DNA of 64,000 nt from Schleiferilactobacillus perolens DSM 12744 (GTDB lineage: Bacteria > Bacillota > Bacilli > Lactobacillales > Lactobacillaceae), in assembly GCF_001435585.1 (NCBI RefSeq), contig NZ_AZEC01000001.1:310001-374000 (forward strand), read 5' to 3'. Shown here in pieces: positions 17,284-24,847 of this stretch. How positions within the stretch are numbered: position 1 is the first letter of the stretch; each line of letters begins with the position of its first letter. The notes below the pieces were generated by a model, which was not told the DNA's origin, ran no database searches, and saw only the letters and a program-made list of their open reading frames with translations. The translations under genes and the position numbers were made by a program.

Positions 17284-17904
17284 ATGCTCAAGACGGTCGA
17301 ATTAGGTTTTGAGAACACAGATAAGATGCGTTTGCCAGCAGATGTCATTGACCTAGCGTTGGACGGAATTGCCGAATCCTTCTACTATTCAAACTCAAGC
17401 CAAGGCGCTTACGAATCAACCACCCGCGAGATTAGCCGGGGACGGCTGACGATTCGTAAGGACTGGTTTGAGCAGTTGGCTGATCGACTGTTGGCGAGTG
17501 GACGCAAACAGTCGAATGATCCAGTTGTTGACAAGGCGCTACCACATTATTTCCAAGTTGATCGGGATAGTGTCACTGAATGGTTGACTCAGGGACTGGC
17601 GGCAGAAGAGATCAAACAAAAGTTGCTGGAGCGGCTGACCGTGCATTTCGTTGAAACAATGCCTGCAGATTTGACAGAGATTGTTTTGATTCGATCGGAT
17701 AAGCCTGCCGAGGAGTTGTCCATTCCTTGGCGTAACCTGACCCGTGAAGAGCAGCTCGACTACAATGAATTGGCTGTTAATTTGGAATCTACGACTCGTT
17801 TCATTGTCATGTTTGATGCGCGGGATCCCCATATCCAAGACGCTGATCATGGCCGAAAAGAGGCCCAACGATTCGGGCTTCTGGGGGATGGAGACATACG
17901 ATAG
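17284..17904 (+). CDS. Hypothetical protein, possibly truncated at its 3' end
   Basis: A 206-residue soluble protein that I do not recognise. It is acidic and mostly helical with no signal peptide, membrane segment or known motif; a run of FDARDPHIQDADHGRKE precedes the end. The start ATG has GGCAGGGAT upstream. The stop codon falls at 17902-17904, immediately before a 22-bp block identical to part of the DUF4091 gene at 20.8 kb, so the natural C-terminus may have been replaced or shortened by a recombination junction. Neighbours (terminator upstream, Fic gene downstream) give no functional hint. Confidence 0.55.
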   Translation: MLKTVELGFENTDKMRLPADVIDLALDGIAESFYYSNSSQGAYESTTREISRGRLTIRKDWFEQLADRLLASGRKQSNDPVVDKALPHYFQVDRDSVTEWLTQGLAAEEIKQKLLERLTVHFVETMPADLTEIVLIRSDKPAEELSIPWRNLTREEQLDYNELAVNLESTTRFIVMFDARDPHIQDADHGRKEAQRFGLLGDGDIR

Positions 17905-17905
17905 C

Positions 17906-17994
17906 GGCAGTCGGTCAATCATTGGTACTGGAAAGGCAGCAATCTGTGCCTCATTTTCCGCTTGGTTGAAATCTTAATCATAGAAAACGTGTAA
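17906..17994 (+). pseudogene. Relic of a DUF4091 (GH123-like) gene
   Basis: Bases 17906-17927 are identical to 20845-20866 inside the DUF4091 gene, and similarity continues for about 20 more bases with one gap. Translated, the relic gives QSVNHWYWKGSN where the intact gene has QSVNHWYWESGD. Only the first 40 or so bases are supported; the frame then runs to a stop at 17994. It marks a lost or recombined second copy of that gene. Confidence 0.6.
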
Positions 17995-18006
17995 GGAGTT
18001 GTCATT

Positions 18007-18825
18007 ATGGACATAACCGCCTTATTGGCAACAATTGACGCCAAAAAAGCGACAATAGGCCATTATCAGCCGCTGCCGGAAGAAGAGATGCGCATCTTGG
18101 CGCACCAAACGAAAGTAGAACATGTCTGGTCGTCGAATGCGATTGAGGGCAATACGTTATCTTTGTATGAAACCATCTCGGTTCTGGAAACCGGCCTTAC
18201 GCCACAGGGCAAACCGATCAAAGATGTGCTGGAAGTTTTGGACTTATCAGATGCGTACGATTATGTAATGGATTTGGTCCAGGAAAAAGGACCGGTCACG
18301 CAAACAATGATTCGTGATCTCAACCGTCTTGTCACCGCGAAAACAACCCAAGATGTGCGACAGGCCGGCAACTATCGAGATATTGAAGTCTGGCCGCAGG
18401 GATTGCCAAAGAACACCTACACCGAATCAGTTGATATTCGTCCCCAGATGGCACAATTGGTTGCCTGGAGCAAAGAAAGTCACAATTTAATGCATCCTAT
18501 CCTATACGCTGCGGAACTGCATCGGCGTTTTGTGTCCATTCATCCGTTCATCGATGGTAATAGCCGAACAGCACGGCTGCTGATGAACTTTGCACTACTA
18601 GAAAGTGGATTACCTCTGATCAATATCCGCCCAGACAGTATATCCAGAGACAAGTACATGCAGGCACTCTATCATGCCCAACAGACTGGCGACCCTGATC
18701 CATTCGATCTCTTGATTGCGCAGTATGTCGATAAGGAGTTTGATGAACGCATTCAAGTTTTGAAACTTCACGAGCAAAACATAAAAGATGCAGAGAGCCA
18801 GACAAATCTGCCCAAAGATAAGTAA
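18007..18825 (+). CDS. Fic/Fido-domain protein (class II, N-terminal inhibitory motif)
   Basis: The 272-residue protein carries the Fic active-site motif HPFIDGNSRTAR with catalytic His179, in a helical Fido core (about 95-225). Residues 43-48, SNAIEG, match the inhibitory (S/T)xxxE(G/N) motif, placed N-terminally as in class II Fic proteins, where the Glu blocks productive ATP binding until relieved. Fic enzymes transfer AMP (or other nucleotide parts) to hydroxyls of target proteins. There is no separate helix-turn-helix domain. AAGGAG lies upstream of the ATG at 18007. No antitoxin gene is next to it, consistent with self-inhibition. Target unknown. Confidence 0.88.
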   Translation: MDITALLATIDAKKATIGHYQPLPEEEMRILAHQTKVEHVWSSNAIEGNTLSLYETISVLETGLTPQGKPIKDVLEVLDLSDAYDYVMDLVQEKGPVTQTMIRDLNRLVTAKTTQDVRQAGNYRDIEVWPQGLPKNTYTESVDIRPQMAQLVAWSKESHNLMHPILYAAELHRRFVSIHPFIDGNSRTARLLMNFALLESGLPLINIRPDSISRDKYMQALYHAQQTGDPDPFDLLIAQYVDKEFDERIQVLKLHEQNIKDAESQTNLPKDK

Positions 18826-18920
18826 CGTCAGTACCAGACATTGCAGACAAGACACTTGATCTATTACATTTGATCGGCTAAGATCCTAGATCAATTGATT
18901 GATGATAGGAAGTGGCTTGG

Positions 18921-19274
18921 ATGGCACCAATTAGCGACCAAGAAATCAGGAATAATATGGATAAAATGGTGGACGCCCCGATCATGGCGGGGGTCCACTA
19001 TGGTCATGATTACCCAGATGAGGCCTGCTTTATTCTGCGTGACGGTACATTAGTGTACGGTGGGTTGGGCTTTTGGACTCAAAAGGATGCAACCGCGGTA
19101 TTGCAAGTAATGATGGGCAAACATGCGCGTAATGACTTTCAGACAATGGTTCTGGAAGCTGGATTGGTGGTGTCTATGCCTGCGGAATACAAATACATTG
19201 TTTACGGTGGACCAACGACGAGCCAGGAGAGAATTTTGACGGAATTGCGTGAAATTTTTGGATTTGACGAGTAG
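18921..19274 (+). CDS. Small hypothetical protein
   Basis: A 117-residue protein from the ATG at 18921 (AGGA ends about 10 bases upstream; a GTG at 18912 is also possible). It has no signal peptide or membrane segment. A compact alpha/beta pattern is suggested (ACFILRDGTLVYGGLGFWTQ), and it ends in an acidic helix. I do not recognise the family. The gene stands alone between the Fic gene and the DUF4091 gene. Confidence 0.55.
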   Translation: MAPISDQEIRNNMDKMVDAPIMAGVHYGHDYPDEACFILRDGTLVYGGLGFWTQKDATAVLQVMMGKHARNDFQTMVLEAGLVVSMPAEYKYIVYGGPTTSQERILTELREIFGFDE

Positions 19275-19523
19275 ATAATGGGTATGTTTAAAAAATTGGT
19301 CAGCAGCAACGTAGCCGGGATAGCCTAAATGATTGGCAAGCACTTCGCAACAGTCCATGGAAGTAGAAATATCCTGTTCATTCACGAGTCTTTGCTAAAA
19401 CTCTTTTTTCTCTCGATTGACAGCGCTTCATTGCACTGCCACAATAGCAATACAATTTAATTCGTTACTTGCTGTTGAATGGTCATAAGTATGCACATAA
19501 ATCGCAGAAAAGAGGACACCACT

Positions 19524-21212
19524 ATGTTAGCTTTCACCGATCTTGGTCGCCATTACACCCAAGCCGAACTAGCGCAGGCCAAGAAACAGAAGATCCCAAT
19601 CATTACCGCTTGGCGCGGTGAACGAATATTTGTCAGCTTTGTCATCGGTCCACTCACAAATGGCAAGATACCTGACATCCACATTGATCTGCCTGACAAT
19701 TGGAATGTGAAAATCGGAGTCGTCCGGGAAACTTCTGCGTACATTGGCCGCGGTATGACCTGGGGTGAGATACCCACGGGACCGAACAAGATAGCTCCGG
19801 ACTATGTGCAGCCACTGGTCGATTTGAAAAATGTTCCGGCGCCGTATTTGAATTGTGTGGCGACGATTGAAGTGCCAGACGATGGTCACTCGCCTATTCC
19901 GCTAGAGACAACTATTCAAGCTGGAGATGAGAAGCTACCTTTGTCCATACTCGTTAGCCGGATGGGGAATCCTGATATTGAGCCATCGCTGTTCAGTCTG
20001 GAGCTTTGGGAATATCCATATGCCGTCGCCCGGTTCTACCATATCCCGGAAGATCAGCTCTTCGGCCCAGAGCACGAGCGCTTAACCAAGGAAAATCTGC
20101 AAAAGTATGTCGAGATGGGTGGGCAGACTATTGCCACGACGATCGTCGAAGACCCTTGGCATCATCAGACTTATGATGCTTATCCCAGCCTGGTGCAGTG
20201 GACACAAACAGCGGATGGCTTTCATTTTGACTACACGAATTTCGATCGGTATGTGCAGTGGAGCCTGGATTTGGGGATTTACCAGAAGATCAAATGCTTC
20301 TCCATTTTGCCGTGGGAAAACGAGATTAAGTACCGCGACGCCCAAGGTGCGTGGGTCACAGAGCAGCCGGCCGTGGGTTCTGACCGGTGGCGGGAAATCT
20401 GGACGGCTTTCTTAACAGATTTCATTCAGCACTTAGACGTGAAGAATTGGTTTGACCGGACCTATATGGCGTTGGATGAGCGGCCGATTGAAGAAATGAA
20501 GACGGTCATTGATTTTATTGGTCAGTTCAAAAATCAGTTGGGCCAGCCGTTGAAGCTTTCGGGAGCGGTGAACTACCAGACCGTGGCAGCGGATGTGCTG
20601 GACCATTATGAAGACATTTCAATCAATCAGTCGGATATGGGCGATCCCCATGATTTCAAACAATTCGTGGCCGATCGGCATGCCAAGGGGCTAGAGACGA
20701 CTTTCTACAATTGTGTGGGTAATTATCCCAGCATGTTCGCATTGAGTGAACCCATTGAGACATCGTATCTGTTGTGGTATTTCGCCTCGTTAGGTATTGA
20801 CGGGTTCCTACGCTGGGCGCTGGATGCGTGGGTGGCCGATCCATGGCAGTCGGTCAATCATTGGTATTGGGAAAGCGGCGATCCGTTCCTGTTGTATCCC
20901 CATCAGGATGGCGACGACGCCCCATATTTATCCCCGCGGATCATGATGATGGAACACACCCTGTCCCAGATCCGCCGGTGGCGGTTTATGGCGACAGAAG
21001 AAGTGACGCGGGATATTCGAGGGATGAAGACGCTGACGGAATACTTGGATACGCTGATTGACACACCCTTACCCGCGAAGACAGTGAACGAGTACGGCGC
21101 GACCGTGGGTGTGAATGAAAAAGCAGACCGGCAGTATATGCGCAAAACGGTGGCGAAGATTGAATCGTTGGTAGCGAAGATGACAATGGATCATACCAGT
21201 AGTGCAATATAA
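19524..21212 (+). CDS. DUF4091 / GH123-like glycoside hydrolase
   Basis: The 562-residue protein (ATG at 19524, AAAGAGGA upstream) has an N-terminal beta domain, then a barrel with MALDERPIEEM (about 320), a Asp-Glu pair typical of the GH123/DUF4091 catalytic site, and the C-terminal DUF4091 signature: FLRWALDAWVADPW, HWYWESGDPFLLYP and SPRIMMMEHTLSQIRRW. Known GH123 members release beta-linked N-acetylgalactosamine by a substrate-assisted mechanism; whether this one does is unproven. No signal peptide, so it would act on imported glycans. TTGACA at 19417-19422 with CACAAT 17 bases later may be its promoter. A strong terminator follows, so it is a single-gene unit. A fragment of a second copy lies at 17.9 kb. 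Confidence 0.75.
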   Translation: MLAFTDLGRHYTQAELAQAKKQKIPIITAWRGERIFVSFVIGPLTNGKIPDIHIDLPDNWNVKIGVVRETSAYIGRGMTWGEIPTGPNKIAPDYVQPLVDLKNVPAPYLNCVATIEVPDDGHSPIPLETTIQAGDEKLPLSILVSRMGNPDIEPSLFSLELWEYPYAVARFYHIPEDQLFGPEHERLTKENLQKYVEMGGQTIATTIVEDPWHHQTYDAYPSLVQWTQTADGFHFDYTNFDRYVQWSLDLGIYQKIKCFSILPWENEIKYRDAQGAWVTEQPAVGSDRWREIWTAFLTDFIQHLDVKNWFDRTYMALDERPIEEMKTVIDFIGQFKNQLGQPLKLSGAVNYQTVAADVLDHYEDISINQSDMGDPHDFKQFVADRHAKGLETTFYNCVGNYPSMFALSEPIETSYLLWYFASLGIDGFLRWALDAWVADPWQSVNHWYWESGDPFLLYPHQDGDDAPYLSPRIMMMEHTLSQIRRWRFMATEEVTRDIRGMKTLTEYLDTLIDTPLPAKTVNEYGATVGVNEKADRQYMRKTVAKIESLVAKMTMDHTSSAI

Positions 21213-21302
21213 TCGGGACGTGTGACCACCCATAGCAGTTACGAAAACTGCGATGAATTCATAAACAAATTAAATTGCCCCGTCCCTGTGATAATGCTAT
21301 AG

Positions 21303-21350
21303 TCGCCTTGTTGTTGACGGCATCAACTGTCAACGACAAGGCGATTTTTC
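21303..21350 (+). terminator. Rho-independent terminator after DUF4091 gene
   Basis: TCGCCTTGT-T-GTTGAC pairs with GTCAAC-G-ACAAGGCGA (16 bp including one G-T wobble), followed by TTTTT. Confidence 0.85.
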
Positions 21351-21420
21351 ATTACATACATACTAACCATTTTCTGGCAATCCAGGATAAATGGTTTTGC
21401 TTCGGAAGGAAGTCTGAACA

Positions 21421-21894
21421 ATGGCAGATAGAAAAGCGACACCCATCGCCAAGATTTATGAAGCTTTGAGTGCGATTGCAGACAAACGGGTCACATTCCC
21501 GGCCGATCAGCCAGGGGAAGCACTGGTTGTTTCGTCAGATCACAGTAAGCAGTATACGGTCCGTTTTGGGGACGGCTTTTACTCCGCCAACGACAACGCC
21601 ACATATTGGCAACATTACGCGGGATATCCGATTGTGGCGGTGTTAATTGAGCAGCATAAGATTGGCCTACCCTCAAATTCAGAGAAAATCGTCCAAGCGT
21701 TTGCTGGCGTTGATTGGAAGGCATTGAATACGCAGTACAAGAATGATTATGATAAATCCACCGCTGACTTTCTCAGCCAAGTTGATGATCCCAAGCCACT
21801 GCAGAAATTGGTGCGGATCATTGATGATCAATTGGGTGCCTTGGACTTCGAAGTGAAAGGTAATCGGGCCCAGATGCGCCATCCTGAGCAGTGA
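21421..21894 (+). CDS. Hypothetical protein, 157 residues
   Basis: A soluble alpha/beta protein without a signal peptide or known catalytic motif; I do not recognise it. Residues 1-100 look like a small beta-rich domain (TVRFGDGFYSANDNATYWQH), followed by two helices rich in Asp/Lys. GGAAGGAAG is upstream of the ATG at 21421. It lies alone between two terminators (21303-21350 and 21961-21995), so it is a single-gene transcript. Confidence 0.55.
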   Translation: MADRKATPIAKIYEALSAIADKRVTFPADQPGEALVVSSDHSKQYTVRFGDGFYSANDNATYWQHYAGYPIVAVLIEQHKIGLPSNSEKIVQAFAGVDWKALNTQYKNDYDKSTADFLSQVDDPKPLQKLVRIIDDQLGALDFEVKGNRAQMRHPEQ

Positions 21895-21960
21895 TTCGCG
21901 ATTGTCACGCCAGCGTTGGATATACTGAAATCACTGAGAAAGTGAGTTGTTGCAGCATTT

Positions 21961-21995
21961 AGAAAAGCGCCACGCAATCGTGGGGCTTTTCTTAT
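21961..21995 (+). terminator. Rho-independent terminator
   Basis: AGAAAAGCGCCACG and CGTGGGGCTTTTCT form a 14-bp stem (one G-T wobble) around CAAT, with the T-run partly in the stem. The A-run makes it potentially bidirectional. Confidence 0.75.
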
Positions 21996-22094
21996 CTAGT
22001 GGGCTTTCTAACTCCTGGGGCAACATGCTACACTGATTATGTAAGCGTGTTATACGGTGCCAATAACCCACGCGGGCTGAAGGGAGTCAAGTCA

Positions 22095-23036
22095 ATGACC
22101 AGGGCAATTCTAGCAATTGATGTCGGGGAAACAAGAACGATGGCGTGCGCCTTTTCGGCCACCGATGAAGTGTTGTTTCAAAAGTTGGTGGCGTCTGATT
22201 TAACCAGTCGGGCCAACGCGTTCCAAGCGATGACGGACTTGATTGATGAAGCCCAGCAGGTGAAAGAGTTGGATATCACGGCCATTGCAGTGGACGCGGT
22301 GGGGCAAGTGAATCCAGCCTCAGGTACTTGGTTTGGTATGAGCAGCCTCATTAAGGACAATATTCCGCTGGCGGCGATGCTGCAGGAGCGGTATCAGTTG
22401 CCGTGCTTTGCGTTGAACAAGGTTTACGCGGCCGCCTTTGCTGAACTAACTCATGGCATTGGGCAGGAGTCCCAGAATTTTGTGTATTTGGATGTAGCGA
22501 CGCATATTGCCGGCCGGGTGGTGAACCACGGCCGGATTATCAATGGGACGCATCAATACGCCGGAGAGTTTGGCCATACGGTAGTTGATTTCAACTCACC
22601 GATTCAGTGCACCTGCGGTCGGTATGGCTGCGTGGAGACCTTTGCTTCCGCTACCGGCATGTCGAATGTTGCCAAGCGCCTCATTGATCAAGGCGAGCGC
22701 ACGGTCCTGCAAGTGGACGATACGGGTTGTGTGACTATGAAGCAAATCATGTCTGCACTATCAGACGGTGATGCGGTGGCGGAAATGGTAGTCGAGCAAG
22801 CTTCTCGCGGTATTGCGACGTTGATTGCCAACCTTATTCGAGCAATCAACCCGGCGGCTGTCGTGGTTGGCGGCTATGTGGTGGAGAATTCCACTTTCGC
22901 CTTGCGGGTAACCGATCATCTTGATCCAGAAGCGATGCGGCTGGTTGATGATGGGGTAACGCGCACGAAGTTGGATTGGCGTTTGATGGCAGCCTTGGGT
23001 GCAGTGACGTACGCACAACAACAATTACGTCAATAA
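22095..23036 (+). CDS. ROK-family protein lacking the usual catalytic Asp
   Basis: The 313-residue protein has the ROK N-terminal phosphate loop (AIDVGETRT), the second ROK signature with zinc ligands EFGHTVVD and CTCGRYGCVE, and the hinge VVVGGYVV. It has no helix-turn-helix, so it is built like a sugar kinase. However, where ROK kinases have N-D-A-N-A-A-A carrying the catalytic base, this one reads ALNKVYAAAFAE: Asp is replaced by Lys and the second Asn by Tyr. It may bind sugar without phosphorylating it, or use another residue. Start at 22095 has GAAGGGAG upstream; an upstream in-frame start at 21999 lies too near the previous terminator. Neighbours are glycosidases, suggesting a sugar-linked role. 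Confidence 0.75.
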   Translation: MTRAILAIDVGETRTMACAFSATDEVLFQKLVASDLTSRANAFQAMTDLIDEAQQVKELDITAIAVDAVGQVNPASGTWFGMSSLIKDNIPLAAMLQERYQLPCFALNKVYAAAFAELTHGIGQESQNFVYLDVATHIAGRVVNHGRIINGTHQYAGEFGHTVVDFNSPIQCTCGRYGCVETFASATGMSNVAKRLIDQGERTVLQVDDTGCVTMKQIMSALSDGDAVAEMVVEQASRGIATLIANLIRAINPAAVVVGGYVVENSTFALRVTDHLDPEAMRLVDDGVTRTKLDWRLMAALGAVTYAQQQLRQ

Positions 23037-23048
23037 TTTAGCCATTAG

Positions 23049-23087
23049 AAAAAGTTCGGAGCGTTTTAACGTGTCCGAACTTTTTTT
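23049..23087. terminator. Bidirectional terminator between ROK and GH27 genes
   Basis: AAAAAGTTCGGA and TCCGAACTTTTTTT flank a 13-base loop; the converging genes share it. Confidence 0.88.
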
Positions 23088-23097
23088 GTGGCTGTCG

Positions 23098-24642
23098 TTA
23101 CTTTTCTAATTGAAACGCACTTACCCCATGCGCTGGCAAAGTCATCGTGATCTGGCCGTCTTGGATTAAATATTTTTGATCCGGCCAAAGCGGGGTGATT
23201 GTCTGGTCAGTATACGCGTAGGCGATGTCATGGATCGTGTCTGGCAGCTGTTCCCATGCGAATGTGTATTCTTCTGGAAAATCGCTCTTGTTGAAGAAAC
23301 ATAATGCCGCTCGTCCATTAGAGAGATATTTCGCCAGCACATCCACTTGATCGTTATCCGCGTCCAGATCGATTAGGTCGGCGGGTAAGAACGGGGCCGA
23401 CTGATTAACGGCAATCACCTTTTCATTAGTGACCACCGGCAGCCAGTCGCCAGTTTGATCCCGGATGTCGTTGCCCAATACGAGGGGGGCGGATAGAAAT
23501 GCCCACAGCGTGAAATGGGTCATGTTTTCGGCGGGCGTCAATGCGCCGTTGCCCACTTCCAACATGTCCGGGTCAGCGTAACTGCCTTCAGTGGCCAAGG
23601 CACGCACAGATAACAGCTTTTCGTAACAATCACGCACGGAGTCCCAGTTGTTACGGATGTCTTCGTGAATGCGGTATGCCCCGGCAAAAGCGGGCGCCCA
23701 TTCCCAAGGACGATTACGACCGTGCTCACAAACGGAATAGACAAAAGGGGTCTCGCGCTGGCTGGATGCTTGCGCCTGGTTTAATGCGTTCGCCATCGTC
23801 CGGTAGCGTAATATCGCGTCTGTGCGCCGATCCCGGATTGGATTATGCAATTGGATGTATTTCGTGCCGGCGGTTAGCGTAATTAATACTTGGACGCGAC
23901 CGCTGGCACTCCAGCCGCTGGATCGGGGGAAATGCAGCACATATTCATTGTCGCCGGTGTCGGCCACGAGCAGCTTGCGATTTTGACTGTGTGTTTTGCG
24001 ATACACCACGGTTAATACATATTGACCTGGGGCAATTCCGGCGGTGTCAAAAGTCAGTTGGCCAGCGGCATTGGCCAAACCGCTAATGGCCAATGTGCCA
24101 TCGGCTTGCACCGCCCGTTGCACAGCACCTGTCAAAGCGGCTGTGCCCAAGGGTAAATTCAACGTTTCATCTGTCACCGTGTTGAATAATGTCACGGCAA
24201 TAATGTCTGGCGCATCGTTCAGCAACTTTTCATCCGTGGTGAGATCCACCACGTGGCAGTAATCGTATTTCAAAAAGTCGATGCCGAGTTTGGTGAAAGT
24301 GACGGCATCGCGCTTCTCATGACCGTAACTCGCAGGCATATCTTCGCAGGTTAATGGACCACAGGAGCTGTACAGTCCCACTTTCAGGTCCAGATCATGG
24401 ATCTGATCAATCATTTGCCGTCCGTGGGGGAAATTACTGAGATCAAATTGAAGATTGCCTTGCTCATCGCGGTCGGAGGACTGCCAGCAGTCATCTAAAT
24501 TCACATATTGATAACCAGCAGCCGCCAATCCTGACTTGTGCATGGCCTGCGCACTTTCCAGAATGACGGTTTCGTTGATGTTTTGGCGAAAATGATTCCA
24601 GGAGGACCAACCCATCACAGGGGGTGAAACGGATTGCGACAT
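23098..24642 (-). CDS. GH27 alpha-galactosidase with an inserted beta domain
   Basis: The 514-residue protein opens like GH27 (PPVMGWSSWNHF; YVNLDDCWQ at about 45). The nucleophile is Asp127 in LKYDYC and the likely acid/base Asp328 in YRIHEDIRNNW; ADPDMLEVGNG (about 355-365) is the conserved substrate-pocket stretch. Normally nucleophile and acid/base lie some 55 residues apart; here the distance is 201, because about 145 residues (roughly 140-285) are inserted after the nucleophile strand. The insert is beta-rich, resembling a carbohydrate-binding module (CBM35/CBM6-like by eye, unproven). The last about 90 residues are the C-terminal beta domain. No signal peptide. Transcribed divergently from an ABC importer and sharing its operator, so it likely processes that importer's alpha-galactoside cargo. 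Confidence 0.88.
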   Translation of the reverse strand: MSQSVSPPVMGWSSWNHFRQNINETVILESAQAMHKSGLAAAGYQYVNLDDCWQSSDRDEQGNLQFDLSNFPHGRQMIDQIHDLDLKVGLYSSCGPLTCEDMPASYGHEKRDAVTFTKLGIDFLKYDYCHVVDLTTDEKLLNDAPDIIAVTLFNTVTDETLNLPLGTAALTGAVQRAVQADGTLAISGLANAAGQLTFDTAGIAPGQYVLTVVYRKTHSQNRKLLVADTGDNEYVLHFPRSSGWSASGRVQVLITLTAGTKYIQLHNPIRDRRTDAILRYRTMANALNQAQASSQRETPFVYSVCEHGRNRPWEWAPAFAGAYRIHEDIRNNWDSVRDCYEKLLSVRALATEGSYADPDMLEVGNGALTPAENMTHFTLWAFLSAPLVLGNDIRDQTGDWLPVVTNEKVIAVNQSAPFLPADLIDLDADNDQVDVLAKYLSNGRAALCFFNKSDFPEEYTFAWEQLPDTIHDIAYAYTDQTITPLWPDQKYLIQDGQITMTLPAHGVSAFQLEK

Positions 24643-24658
24643 TGTTAAATCTCCTTTC

Positions 24659-24669
24659 GTTCACTGAAC
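24659..24669. promoter_or_regulatory. LacI-type operator, copy 1
   Basis: GTTCACTGAAC is a perfect 11-bp palindrome around a central base. It lies between the GH27 transcription start and its ribosome site. Related copies are at 24784-24794 and 27877-27887, framing the operon whose last gene is a LacI repressor. Confidence 0.75.
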
Positions 24670-24712
24670 AATTAGTGGATAATCAAGAATACAATATTAT
24701 TCTGATAATGTG

Positions 24713-24741
24713 ATTATATGGCATTGAAAGACGACTGACAA
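24713..24741 (-). promoter_or_regulatory. Promoter of the GH27 gene
   Basis: On the minus strand TTGTCA (24741-24736), a 17-base spacer and a perfect TATAAT (24718-24713). Start of transcription would be near 24706, upstream of operator copy 1. Confidence 0.85.
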
Positions 24742-24771
24742 GGAAGAGCTGTGAACTTTTTAATTTAACAG

Positions 24772-24801
24772 TTGACAAATAGTGTTTACTGAACGTATGA
24801 T
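24772..24801 (+). promoter_or_regulatory. Promoter of the ABC importer operon with operator copy 2 in the spacer
   Basis: TTGACA (24772-24777), an 18-base spacer, and TATGAT (24796-24801). GTTTACTGAAC (24784-24794), one base different from operator copy 1, lies exactly between the two hexamers, so bound repressor would block RNA polymerase. Confidence 0.88.
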
Positions 24802-24815
24802 GATATCAGTTCAGT

Positions 24816-24829
24816 TGTAAGCGTTTTAA
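24816..24829 (+). promoter_or_regulatory. cre site, ABC importer operon
   Basis: TGTAAGCGTTTTAA matches 13 of 14 cre positions and lies just downstream of the transcription start, a position typical of CcpA repression. Confidence 0.78.
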
Positions 24830-24847
24830 AACTAGGAGGGACTCAAA

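Noticed and set aside
19417-19430. TGACAGCGCTTCAT as cre upstream of the DUF4091 gene
   Set aside because: Only about 10 of 14 consensus positions fit; TTGACA here is better read as a -35 element.
21999-22094. Upstream in-frame start for the ROK gene adding 32 residues
   Set aside because: It lies right behind the previous terminator, and the ROK phosphate loop normally begins within a few residues of the start, which fits 22095.
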